A stretch of 64,000 nt of DNA from Chamaelirium japonicum (lineage: Eukaryota > Streptophyta > Magnoliopsida > Liliales > Melanthiaceae), in the NCBI GenBank assembly GCA_947650365.1, contig OX393557.1, positions 26,724,885 to 26,788,884 on the forward strand, in the 5' to 3' direction. The notes beneath the pieces were generated by a model. The model ran no database searches. It saw nothing but the letters and a program-made list of their open reading frames with translations, and was not told the DNA's origin. The number at the start of each line of letters is the position of its first letter. Within the stretch, counting starts at the first letter, position 1. Shown in pieces: positions 1 through 11,800 of this stretch. Position numbers and translations under genes: made by a program.

Positions 1-989
1 TATGCCTAATAAAACTGTCAATGTCAGTCCCAAGCCCAGAAGAAAAGAGTTGAGGGTTGATGTCAGGTTGAAAATTCAGTCGTGAAAGAGTAACCAAAAC
101 CATGAAATTAATCCTAAGATGATATTCATGAATGCTACGACGATTTGGGTGACATCAAAATTGTACCTTAACATGAATGACCACGAAGAATGGATTATAA
201 AGCTTGACCCAAATGGGAAAAAGGCTTGATGGTCATGGTTATGCATATTCTGAATCTTTTGTCCGAATTATCACCGTTCCCATATTTTGTATCCGAATTT
301 CTCCTCATATTATACATTGTTCATGCTGAATTATAGACAAACATATTGCGCACTGAATCTTCATGCCTTCCTAATGAGTAATGACTAGCAATGGATATAC
401 ATTGTCAACTGAAATCGTCAAAGGAATGTTAGCAGTGGGACCCACTAAAGATTAAGTGCTGCAAAACCCTTTTCACTGGTTTAGAAATGTATAAGCAGTA
501 GAAGGGATTAAAAAAAAAAATTGAAACGTGTCAGAAATGATGATTTATCATGAAACGACCCATCTCCTACGAAACCCAATTCGAATTTACTGTTGGGTAG
601 TTGGGTTCATCCCTGAATGAACTCGATTCCGGCAGAAATGTCCTCGGAAATTCATTCTCCCTCTCTTCCGATGTCTTTCTATTTACCCAAAAAAAAAAAA
701 AAAATCTAGAAGAGCGTTGGGCTTACCAATGGGAATGGATTGAAGGAGAGAGCGACGCCATGGCTGCCTCCCTTCCAACCGAGCAACGGTCCCTTCCGGC
801 AGCTCACCTCACCTCCCCAAATCCAGGGGCGACCTCCTGGTGTGGTGTCTTATCCTCCCAACAGCCAGGGCGCTAGCCAGCAAGAGTCGGGTCGGGTCGG
901 GTCGGGTCGCGGTTTTTCGTGCGAGTCAATAGATAAGATCTATGCTTGATCTATACCCGACCCGAACATCTTAAAACACCCTTTGTTAA
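1..989. other. Intergenic, no gene recognised
   Basis: No convincing exon is seen on either strand. The segment is AT-rich with short poly-A tracts. A short run of the pentamer gggtc repeats at about 888-908. The open frames near 600-950 show no recognisable domain or coding bias. Confidence 0.5.
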
Positions 990-992
990 TAA

Positions 993-1372
993 GATCATCT
1001 CCAGCCCGTACTTAAAATTTTATTTAAATCTGAGTAAAAATTTGAGTAAAAACTCAATTTGATCATGAGTACTCCAATCCTTACTTAAATTTGAGTAAAA
1101 CCCAATCTGATACAAGCACTATAGCCCCTTTACTCAGATTTTTTACTTAAATTTGAGTAAAACTCAAATTGAATGGCACATTTGTAAATAGAAAGGTATT
1201 GGAAAATGACCGTTATAATTTGGTATGGTGTTTGAGTCTCCCTTGATTTGGTGAAAAATTGAAGTAAAACTCAATTTGATATAAGTCCGAGTAAATGACT
1301 GGAGTTGTTTTTTAGACAATTTTACTTAGATTCAAATATGAGTAATGATTTGAGTAAGGACTGAAGATGCCC
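993..1372. mobile_element. Tourist-like MITE (3-bp TAA duplication)
   Basis: The 380-bp segment is flanked by TAA at 990-992 and 1373-1375. Its ends are imperfect inverted repeats: gatcatctccagccc on the left, and gggcatcttcagtcc as reverse complement of the right, 11 of 15 matching. Internal copies of gagtaaaactcaatttgat and its complement make it partly self-complementary. The 3-bp TAA duplication and small size fit a PIF/Harbinger (Tourist) MITE. There is no coding capacity. Confidence 0.5.
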
Positions 1373-1441
1373 TAAGGGTGGCAATTCTTAACACCACTTG
1401 CCAGCATGAATCGATACCCACACAAACTTAGCATGTTTGAG

Positions 1442-1990
1442 TAGGGGTGGGACTTGGGCGGGTCTGACCTGAGCCCGACCCGCTCAACCCAAACAATGGA
1501 CAAATATGAGTAAAGCTGGTTAAAATCTTGGACGGATTTGGACAAAAAAAAGATCAACCCGATTTTTATTTGGATGGGTTTGGGCATCGATCTTCCCAAC
1601 CCGAGGAACCCGAGCAAGTGACACACTAAGGCTGAATGTTTTGGTAGTTTTTTTTATGAAAATCAAAGACTGTCTGTTTGATATTGAATGCTAAGAATTC
1701 ATTTGAATATGTGGAGATATGGGTGGACTTCATGTTTTCGTTATGCAAATCAAAGTTTTTTTTTTATGCAATTCAAAATTTTGTTGGGTTTTTTTTTTCC
1801 ATCTATTTATGTGCACAAGCATTTCTAGTTGGTTAACCCATCCATTATTTTGCAAATTGGGCAATCCGAGCAACTAGAATGGACAATAACGGGTTGGGTT
1901 CCCCGAGTTCCACTGTTAAAACGGGTTAAGGTTTGTACAAGTCGGGTTGGGCATGAGCAGACCCTTCAACCCGCCCAAGTCCCACCCCTA
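1442..1990. mobile_element. hAT-type MITE with perfect 8-bp TSD
   Basis: This 549-bp non-coding element has terminal inverted repeats taggggtgggacttgggcgg / ccgcccaagtcccacccct(a). It is flanked by a perfect 8-bp target duplication tgtttgag (1434-1441 and 1991-1998). An 8-bp TSD with TAGGG ends is the hAT signature. The ends resemble those at 40513, 58481 and 60027. It sits between a pair of weaker ends, taagggtggcaatt near 1373 and attgccaccctta near 2358, so it may be nested in an older element. Confidence 0.8.
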
Positions 1991-2451
1991 TGTTTGAGTT
2001 TTAATTATCTGGTTTGGGTCATAAACATTTTCACTCGACTTGTATTTTTATGTAAATAGGTCGGGTCAGGGTTTAAGCTTATAGACCGATTGAACCTGCT
2101 TGACCTGTTTGCTAAACGATTTCTACCAACCTAGTAACGCACCCGGCTAAATGATCCTGTTACATGCTTATTAGCAGGTCGGGTTTGTGTTTGATATTAC
2201 GGCTCGTTTATTAATTGGTTGAGATTTGAATTTTGACGTTCTCGCCGAATGTGGGTGTCCCCACTGAAAATATTTAGCCGCCAAAGATGATCGTTCGAGT
2301 GTCTACAGGCACGGACATTATTAGCATCTCAAGATGATATGTTTATGACCCGACTCATTGCCACCCTTACTAAAAAGGTTCCCAGCCGCAATGTGAATCT
2401 CATTCACCTCCTACTGGTAGGCAAAGGGACGGCTATGATCACGTGGCAAGC

Positions 2452-2664
2452 CATATAGTATGAGTACGATTTTGTTCCAACCTCCTTACAGAGGTTGGAT
2501 GTTCCCGGTCTCTCTCATTGGTCCATATCGAGGGTATGTTGGTCATTTCATACTGTTTATCATGATGAAATGACCAGAAGCCCTCGATATGGACCAATGA
2601 GAGAGACCGGGAACATCCAATCTCTTTTAGGAGGTTGGAATAAATCGTACTCTCATATAGTATG
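2452..2664. mobile_element. Foldback element with long inverted arms
   Basis: Two arms of about 80-90 bp are near-perfect reverse complements. The left arm runs from gagtacgat at 2462 through the cctcgatatggacc block; the right arm returns through ggaccaatgagagagaccgg to atcgtactc at 2652. A short loop lies near 2555-2565. Direct repeats of catatagtatg occur at 2452-2462 and 2654-2664, close to the arm ends, suggesting a 9-11-bp target duplication as in Mutator-type elements. There is no ORF of interest; the open frames on both strands are mirror translations of the hairpin. Confidence 0.65.
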
Positions 2665-2708
2665 CTCCTCAAAAATAAAAAGAATAAATTACACATAGGC
2701 TCAATAAA

Positions 2709-2960
2709 AAGGATAAATTACATATAGGCTCCCTGTAGTTTGATCGATTATCACTTACACCCCCTCATGTTTAAAAACCTACAAATGCCCTCCTATATTT
2801 TGAAAAACCATACACAATTACACATAGACCCCTCTCGAGGGGGTGCAACGTGCAAGTGATGTGTTTTTCAAACTACATAAGGGCATTTGTAGTGTTTTAA
2901 ACATAAGAGGGTGTAAGTGAGAATTGGTCAAATTACCGGGGGTCTTTATCTAATTTACCC
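2709..2960. mobile_element. MITE-like inverted-repeat element
   Basis: The ends are imperfect inverted repeats: ggataaattacatataggc and the acttacaccccctcatgttt block on the left, mirrored by aaacataagagggtgtaagt and ctaatttaccc on the right. It is about 250 bp with no coding capacity. No clear target duplication was found, so the superfamily is not assigned. Confidence 0.45.
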
Positions 2961-3560
2961 GAATAAAAAATAATAAATAAAAAACTACAAGTATATACTG
3001 GACAAACCCTGGAATCATCGTACCAAAAAAACTGAAACTAGCATTAATCAAAGGCTTCGCTTGTGAGCCCCGTGGGAATTCCTTGTAGACTCAGGTTTTT
3101 TCCATAATGACCCCCAATTCTTATGATTCGCTTGGAATAGACCAAATTATTTTTGCATTACATTTCTGATCACTTTTTTTATTTCGAAGGAAATACCCCT
3201 GAAACTTATAAAGGACTTCACCCCCAATTTCAAAGGGATTTGACTCCGCTCCACTGATGATCTATCTCCTTTTTCAAGGGGAGAGACAAGTGGTGCATCC
3301 CATTTCAATGGCCACGATTGGACCATGGAATGAATCCTAGGGGGGATGCCAGCACCATCACTAACTGCAGCCCACCACTGGCCGTCGTCTCCCGCGACCA
3401 CCGACGACGACGCCCCGTCGACGACCACCCCCATCGACCACCGGTCACCCACTACCGACGCTCCGTCGGCCACCACCCGTGGTGGCCGATAGGGCAGTGA
3501 GGGTGGTGGCCGATGAGGTGTAGGCCATGCCAAACTTGTCTCTGGCACTCATTTTCAAAT
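2961..3560. other. Intergenic, no gene recognised
   Basis: AT-rich sequence gives way to a GC-rich, CCACC/CGACGA-rich block at about 3340-3520 just before the tandem array. The 133-residue minus-strand frame (3147-3548) is low-complexity Val/Gly/Asp sequence read from that block and shows no domain. Confidence 0.4.
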
Positions 3561-5860
3561 CTCATTTTACTGTGGCACACTGTAGAATGTACCGACGCAT
3601 TTCACTGCATTACCACAGTAGAATGCGTTGACGAATCAGTGAAATACTCCGGAGCATTTTCACTGATGTGCCTGTGCGCCGACGCATTTCATTGATGCAA
3701 CAATCATCTTTTGAGCTAGTGCATTTCACTGATGCGTCGGCGCATCATGTGCGCCAGTGCATTTCACTGTGTGCTGACACATTTTTATTATACGCCGATA
3801 CATTTTTATTATGCACTAGCGCGCGCGTTTCACTATGCGCCGGCACAAATGATTCTGTCTATTATTTTCATCTCTCATTTCCTCTCTCTTGTTCATTTTA
3901 CATTACACCAATCTAATCTTCTATTAATATCTACTAGTGAAGATGACTTCATTTTATCCTCGCTTTTGGATGATCTCATAGAGGATCACCCGAGAATCAC
4001 AATGCCTCCGGAATCGATGAATTCCGATGAGAAACGAAGAAAGTATGTCGTGCCGAACTTGTCTCTGGCTCTCAATTCTATACCTCTTTTCTTTCCTCTA
4101 GTTCATTGTAAATTGCTGAATTCCAATGAGAAACGAAAAAGATACGTCGTGCCGAACTTGCCTCCGGCTCTTATTTTCATCTCCTATTTCACTTTGTTGC
4201 CACAGTAGAATATGCCAGAGCATTTCACTATGGCGCCGTAGTAGAAATGCGCCAGTGCATTTTACTGATGTGCCACAGTAAATATGCGATGATGCATTTT
4301 CACTGTGCGTCGATGCATTTTCATTGATGAGTCGCAGTAGAAATGTACCATCATATTTTCACTGTACACCGATGCATTTTCACTGTGCATTGATGTAAAT
4401 GATTTTATCGATCTTATTTTCATCTCTCATTTTCTCCTTCTTATTCATTTTGCATTACATCCATCCAATCTTCTATTATGACACTAGCATCATTTTATCC
4501 TCGCCTCCGGATGGTCTCATAGAGGATCACCTGAGGTTCTTAATGCCTTCAAAATCGATGAATTCCGATGAGAAACGAAGATGGTACTTCGTGTCAAACT
4601 TGTCTCCGACTCTCATTTTCATCTCTTATTTCTTCCTTCTTGTTCATTATTTTTACATTACATCTATTCAATCTTCCATTAAAGCTACTGGTGATACTGA
4701 CTTTATTTTATCATTACCTTTGGATTGTCTCATAGATTATCACCTGAAGATCGCAACGCCTTCGGAGTCACGGAGTCACCAAATTCCGATGAGAAAAAAA
4801 GAAGGTACGTCGTGCTAAACTTGCCTCCGACTCTTATTTCCATCTCTCATTTCTTCCCTCTTGTTTATCTTTTTTACATTATATCCATCTAATCTTCCAT
4901 TAAAATCTATTGGTCGTGTTGAGTTCATTTGATCCTCGCCTCTGGATGGTCTCGTAGATGATCACCCGAGGATCGTAACGCCTTTCGTATCACTGAATTC
5001 CAATGAGAAACCAAGAAGATACGTCGTGCCAAACTTTCCTATTTCACTTTGTTGTTGCAATAGAATATTCCAAAGCATTTTACTATGGCGCCGCAGTAGA
5101 ATGCACCGACACAATTCACTGACCCGCCGCTGTAGAAATACGCCAGTACATTTTCACTGATGTGCTATAGTATAAATGCATCGACACATTTTCATTGTAC
5201 GCCGACGCAAATGATTTTGTCTCTCATTTTCATCTCTCATTTTCTCCCTCTTGTTCACTTTACACTACATTCATCCAATCTTCTATTAAAATCTACTAGT
5301 GGCGTTGACTTTATTTTATCCTCGCCTTTGGATGTTCTCATAGAGGATCATCTGACGATCACAACGTCTCTGTAATCGATGAATTCCGATAAGAAACAAA
5401 GAAGCTATGATTTGCCGAACTTGTCTCCGCTCTCATTTCCATCTCTTATATTCGTCCCTTTTGTTCACTATTTTTATATTATATCTATCCAATCTTTCAT
5501 TAAAAGCTACTGGTGGTACTGTCTTCATTTTATCCTTGCCTCTGGATGGTTTCGTAGATGATCACCCGAGGATCGCAATGCCTCAGAAATCGTTGAATTA
5601 CGATGAGAAACGAAGAAAGTACGTCGTGCCGAACTTGTCTTCGACTCTCATTGCCATCACTCATTTCTTTCCGCTTATTCACTGTTTTTACATTACATCT
5701 ATTCAATCTTCCATTAAAAGCTACTGGTGGTACTAACTTTATTTTATCCTCGCCTCTGGATGGTCTCGTATAGGATCACTCAGATCGCAATGCATCTAGA
5801 ATCATTGAATTTCGATGAGAAATAAAGAAGGTATACCGTGCTGAACTTGTCTCCTGCTGT
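3560..5860. repeat. Degenerate tandem array, unit about 215 bp plus longer variants
   Basis: A recognisable block (ttttatcctcgcctctggat, ggtctcatagaggatcaccc, gaattccgatgagaaacgaa, then gtcgtgccgaacttgtct) recurs with starts near 3943, 4489, 4701, 4923, 5310, 5523 and 5738. Spacings are about 212-222 bp, with two longer intervals (546 and 387 bp). The longer ones carry a second motif type, gcgccgcagtagaaatgcgcc / tgcattttcactgatgtgcc (about 3590-3840, 4210-4390, 5085-5210). Copies differ by substitutions and small indels. Several copies keep an open frame reading IEDH...MNSDEKRR...VVPNLS, but copy spacing is not a multiple of three, so no single long ORF exists. It could be a local satellite or a repeatedly duplicated gene or TE fragment. 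Confidence 0.7.
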
Positions 5861-8440
5861 GGTTTCCATCTCTTATTTTTACCGCCTACTGCCGCCACCG
5901 GCCACCAACACCGTCCGCTCGCCGCCAGCTCGACGACAAGGGATCACTACGTACTTCATGCTATATAAGTGCTTCGAGGATGAAAAATGACACCAGCCCA
6001 ACGATCTCCAGTGACGAGAAACGAGAAAAAAATTCAATTGGAGAATATGAACATACTTTTTTTTTACTTTTTATCTATTGTGTTTTAGCCTTTAGGGGTA
6101 AAATGGTCACAAAAATGCAACAATTGTTCGAATATGACATTTGGCACGTGTTGAGGGCAAGAAAAGTAATGCAACAAGCTATGACCTTGTGCACATTTGA
6201 CACATTTGGCATGTGTTGAGTCTATTTTCAGCAATACATATGAGGGCCATTTTAGGAAAAACCTTCTTGTATACCAGCAGCCATGACCTTGTGCGGTTGT
6301 GCCCGAGCCATTCCCGCAAGTCAATCAACCATGCCATTGCCTCCTTGAAAGATATGTGAAACACGTTAAAGTGTCCATACCTGGTCGTGAATGTCGTTTC
6401 GATATATCTTCCTCTTTATTCTCAACTGATGGTAAATTGACCTTAAGTCTATTTTGAAAGAAGGGGAGGAGGAAAGAGGAAGAGATGGCGAAGATAAGTA
6501 TGATGGCCGGGGTTGGACGGCGATGGGCGGCACGGGCACGACGGAGGAAAAAAGGGGTGTTCTATAGACATAGTTGCCCATGGAAAAAGACACGCTGCCT
6601 TTAGACAGGTGCTGCCTTTGGTATTTGGTGGGCTGTATATAGCCCCACCCAAAAAAAGGGATTATTGGTGATAGATCCTTCTAATGTATGGTATTTACAG
6701 ATAAAGTCAGGCAACATCGATTATTGGTGATAGGTCCTTCCGTTTGGTAGATGTCTAAATTACCCCTACGTGCAACTGTGCATGTGAGCACCAGTCCGTG
6801 CTTGACCCCTACGTGCATCTGTACATGTGGGCCTGGTCTAAGCTTGACATAAGCACGATAGCAAAAAATGTAACAATATTTGAAATTTGTTACTCTTTTG
6901 CTATAGTGAAATCACTGTCGCTATTTTTTTTTTGTAAAATTTTGCTAAAAAAAAATATTTTTTTGATACAGTGAAATCACTGTAGCAAAAGAGTAACAAT
7001 CGATATAAATTGAGTAACAATCGGTATAAATTGAGTAACAATCTCTGCAAATTGTTACTCTTTTGCTACAATGAAATCACTATAGTTTTTTTTTTTGAGA
7101 AAAAAGAGTAACAATCTTTGCAGATTGAGTAAAAATCTTTGTAGAGTAACAATTTGCGCTACTCTTACTACAGTGAAATCACTGTAGTAATTTATTTTTC
7201 TATAGTGAAATCATCATAGCAAATTTGTGGATTGAGTCCTGTAGCGACAAGGATGGAGGGGCATGCTCTAAGGAAAAGTTTGGTCATTAAAAATGGATAA
7301 AAGTCACATGTGGGACTTGCTCTAGCTGCATCCCTTTTTGAAGGAACCTAGTGCAACACCATCTTGTTGGTTGTCCTTTCACTTAAATCGATCTCTTGTC
7401 AGGGACCACTCAGTAAGTCTCCCCAACAAAATAAGCTAGGGCAAATTGGTGTTAGGTTATTTAAACATATCATATGTACCGAAAAGAACAGACAAAGTGA
7501 TCTTTAACGTTAGGTCACTAGTGCATACCCGTGCCTGTCGGCACTGCAGCGGGCCGTCTTCGACGGCAACACACCTGAACGCCTTCGGCAATAAAACACT
7601 TTCGATGACAACACCGTCATTCATAGGGACACCCATTTCCTCGCCCGTGCCGATTGGCACGAAGCGGGCGCCTTCGGCCCGACCAACTCCCCCTCCCTCT
7701 ATAATCAATCAATTACAACTGTCTCTGTTTGAACGAATTTTTCGAGATCGATCCGATGGTTTAGGGCGGCCAAAATTTCAACCGACGGGTTTATAGCCGT
7801 TGCTGTATACAACGATCACGGGATGAAAGATCAGGTTTAATGCAGTTTCAATGGACCGGGATTTTAGTAGAAATCATGCATTGATTTTTGAACGAATGGT
7901 TAGGTCTATTCGGTACATTTTTGTCCAATCAACTTGTCATAGTGAGCTTTTTTGTTCTGTTTTGTCTAGCCAGTACAAAACCGACGTCCTTTGTTATATA
8001 GATTTCGTTTGAAAAATTTCCATTTTACCCCATACAGTAAAATCACGTAGAATAGTAGCAATGCGATCAAAAAAGAGACTTTTATTTGAAAAATATTGTT
8101 GTAATTTTTATTTTTTTTTGAGAATCTTGCTTTTAAAAAAAATTGCTACAATGAAATAAAAATACTATAGTTGCAGATGCATTGGAGGATAACATTTGTG
8201 ATTTTAGTATCAGTGGCATTTTGTTATTCAAAGGAGAGAAAAATCAAAGGAGGGATTTGCTGTAAAATGAATCTTATCGAAAGAGATCTGAATTAAAATA
8301 GTACTCTTGTCTGTCCTTTTCACCAAACCGATCTCTTTATAGGGGACCTAACACTAAGTTCCCTCCAAATTTTTTATTTTTATTTCCAATTCTAGGGTGA
8401 GGTTAGTTATTTTATTTTTTTTGAAAGATGTGAGGTTAGT
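5861..8440. other. Intergenic repeats, no gene recognised
   Basis: No exon or domain is recognised. At about 6850-7230, a motif built from gttactcttttgctaca, gtgaaatcactgtag and gagtaacaatc recurs several times in both orientations, giving short palindromes. At about 7520-7690 the text ctagtgcatacccgtgcc and gattggcacgaagcgggcgc resembles 21523-21600 (ctagtgaatgcctgtgtc, gattggcatgaagcgggtgt), so both are probably pieces of one dispersed repeat family. Confidence 0.45.
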
Positions 8441-8469
8441 TATTGGGGAGTGGAGAGATAAAGCCTAGT

Positions 8470-8837
8470 CCGGTTGCTCTCTCTCTCTCTCTCTCTAACT
8501 CTCTCTATCTCTAACTCTCATCTTATAATCCTTTAAATCTCAAAAGACACGTCAACTTTTCTTCTCCGTCTCCGAGACCACCTCAAATCCTTTTCCTTGT
8601 CTTTCTCGGAAATAAGCTTGAAAACGAAGGGTAAAAGTATCCCCAAAGAAAGGGAGAAGACACGAAAGCCACCACCACCACCACCGCAGCCGCTCCCCTC
8701 ACCGGAAAAAAAACCGCTGCTCCTCCTGAAACGGTTTCTTGATGTAAAACCCCTCCTCTATCTCCCCTGACGTCCCAGTTCCTTTCTCCCGACACCCGAG
8801 GACACGGGGAATCTCCGGACGGTTCCAGCGCAGAAGG
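8470..8837 (+). promoter_or_regulatory. Pyrimidine-rich leader with minimal ATG-TAA uORF
   Basis: A (CT)n-rich tract at 8480-8520 and further CT-rich sequence precede the bromodomain gene, as is common in plant 5' untranslated regions. In the last 220 bases before the coding region (8620-8837) the only ATG is at 8742-8744, followed immediately by TAA (8745-8747). That is a minimal start-stop uORF, in the frame of the main coding region. AUG-UAA uORFs are known in plants to stall ribosomes, classically in boron-responsive genes. Function here is inference; the transcription start is not visible. Confidence 0.4.
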
Positions 8838-11800
8838 CTGGCGGCGACGACGGAGAAGTCAGTGGCGCCGACGAGATGGGGGGCGTGGGAGGAGCTCGTC
8901 CTCGGTGGCGCCGTGCTCCGCCACGGCACCGCGGCGTGGGACGTCGTCTCGGAAGAGCTCCGGTCCCGCACCCGGCTCCCCTCCCTCTTCACCCCTCAGG
9001 TCATCATCCCTCCCTCCACAACTAGGGCTTCCATAATCGTCGCCGAGGGTTACACCGCTCTTCTAAAAACTGTTTTAATCAACAAAATTATTTTTGAGAA
9101 TTTTTATTCACACCCCAAAATTACTGAACACACCCCGTTTCTCATGTGGCAAGAATGCAATCGCTGTTTCAAACCTATTCTCCCACCCATCCTCCCCAGT
9201 CCCCCTTCCAGACCCCATCACCTATTCACACCCCAAAATTTTACTCACAAATTCTATTGGAACCCAACAACTTAAGCTTCACATTCATCAAATTCTATAA
9301 AAAAATTTACACTCCCCACGGTTCTTGCTCCACACCTTTATTTTACCACAATACCTCCTCTTCTCTTGCCATTTTTTTCCTCCTTTTCCTCGCTGCCACT
9401 GCTAGTGATCCCTCCTTCCTCCTTGTCGGCATTGGCAATGGCGGCAACTACACGGGCATCAACGACAGTGGCGGCTTGCTCGCGTACTGGTAGAGGTGGA
9501 GCTTTTCACGGGCACCGACGATGCTTGCTTAGGAGAAAAAGGATGGAGATGGAGGTGGGACTGTGGGAGATGACGCATATGATTGCGGAAGCGAACAGTG
9601 GGTACTGGCGAGGTGGGTATGGAGGGTGAGGGAACAAGAGTGGGAGGAGTGGGGACTATGTTGATAATGATAAGATATCTGTGGTTACCTCCCGTAACAA
9701 TATTAGTTACGGTGATAACCACAGATATAACCAAAGATATGATATGAGTTATCCGAATGTAATCTGTTATTCAGTATCTATTATAAATAATAAAGGCCGG
9801 ACTTGAGGTTAACATCCAAGTCAACCGGCCATTCTTCACTCTCTCTCAATCTCTCTCTCTCTAAAATTCTTTCATGGTATCAGAGCCTCGTCTCTGAGGT
9901 GTGCTAGATCTACATCTACCCTCAGCTTCTTAAACTTTTCTTCCAACTATTTTTTTTTTCTCCTCGGCAGCCTTCATCATGACGGATTCCTCCTCCACAC
10001 AATCTTCTCCTCCCTCTTCTGCTCCTCCTCTGTCCTCGCTTTCTTCTCCAATGCTGCTCCTCATCAAAAACCTGAGCTCTCTGGTGACAATCAAACTCGA
10101 TGACACCAATTTTATGACTTGGAAAGATCTCTTTCTCAGTGCCTTATCAACTTTTCAACTTGAACATCTTGTTGATGGTAGTCATCCTGTCCCAGAGCCC
10201 ACCAATTCTCTCTACAAGGAGTGGATCCTCGCTGATAGACAGCTTCGTACATGCATCCTCGCCACCCTCTCCCCTAGCATCCTTCCTACAGTGCTTCGTC
10301 TGCCTGGGTCTCGTGATGTCTGGGTGGCGCTTGAGAAGCGCTTCCTTTCCCAAGCCCGATCTAATGTCCTTCATCTCCGCTCTCAACTTCAGAAGCTTCA
10401 GAAAGGCACCCTTTCTTTATCCGCCTATGTTCAACAGATTCAAACTATCTGCGACAATCTGGCCGCAATCGGTGCTCCAGTCTTCGAGCCCGACATTGTG
10501 CTTTATACTCTCAATGGCCTCCCTGCCGCATACAACAATGTCAAGACGGCGCTCCGTCTTCGCCTTGGTCCTTTGGCTATGGACGAACTCTCTGCTCTCC
10601 TACATGCGGAGGAGAACTACCTTGACGTGGCCTCTACTTCAACCACTTCCCCCGATCCCCACCTAACCCCGGCCCCACCACCGGCCTCCTCGGCCTTTAC
10701 GGCCAGCCGTGGGGGTGGTCGTCGTGGCAACCGTGGCGGTGGTGGTCGGTTCTACCGTGGTCGTGACGGCCCCGATCGCAGTGGTTTTGAACGCACCCGC
10801 GGTCGTGGTATTCTCGGTGGTTCTCCCTCCGCAGTCTGCCAGATCTGCTCCAGACCGGGTCACATCGCCCTCAATTGCTGGCATCGGACAAACATTGCTC
10901 TCTACCAGAGCCAGGGTCCTCCCCCCCCTGCAGCCCTCTCTTCCCCTGCACTGCTTGCGTCCGCTTCTCCGACTACTCGCAATCCGTGGTATGCAGACAG
11001 TGGCGCGAGTAATCATCTGACACCTGACTTCTCCAACCTCAGTGTTGCCTCTCCTTACACTGGTAATGACTCAGTTACCATTGGTAATGGTGCTTCCTTG
11101 CCCATCTCTCATTCTGGTCGTGGTATTCTACATACTCCTACGTCTTCCTTTCAACTTAACAATATTTACCATGTTCCCACAGCATCTGCTAATCTTCTGT
11201 CTGTCAATCGCTTCGCGTCTGATAATAATTGTCGTCTTTGTTTTGACTCTGCTGAATTTGTTGTCCAGGACAAGAATACGAACAAGATCCGTCTTCGCGG
11301 GCCCAGTAGGAATGGGTTATACCCTCTTCCGTCGGGTCCTCTGTCTTCTTCAGCCTCCGCTGCACTCGTTGCTTCTGTCGTTGCTGCTCCAGTCTGGCAC
11401 TCCCGTCTTGGCCACCCCTCTACCGGCACTCTCCGTTTTCTTCAGCAACGATCGGCTCTTCCGTTCATCGGCTCGTTCAAGTTTTGTTGCACAGCATGTA
11501 ATCTCGGAAAAAGCCATCGTCTCCCGTTTATTTCCTCGTCGTCCACGGTTAATCGTCCATTAGCTTTAGTGCATTCTGATGTATGGGGCCCTTCCTCCGT
11601 CCCCTCTGCTAGTGGATTTCTCTATTATGTCTCTTTTATTGATGAATATTCAAAGTATTGTTGGGTATTTCCAATTAAAAATAAATCTGATGTCTTTTCT
11701 GTTTTTCTTTCTTTTAAGCCTCTTGTTGAAAATATGTTTGCCTCTCGTATTAAAACATTGCGAACCGATGGTGGTGGTGAGTTTGTCAGTATTGCCTTTA

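Noticed and set aside
8699..8992. 97-residue minus-strand frame over the bromodomain exon 1
   Set aside because: Mirror of the plus-strand exon, which fits the Myb-like family and splices in frame to exon 2.
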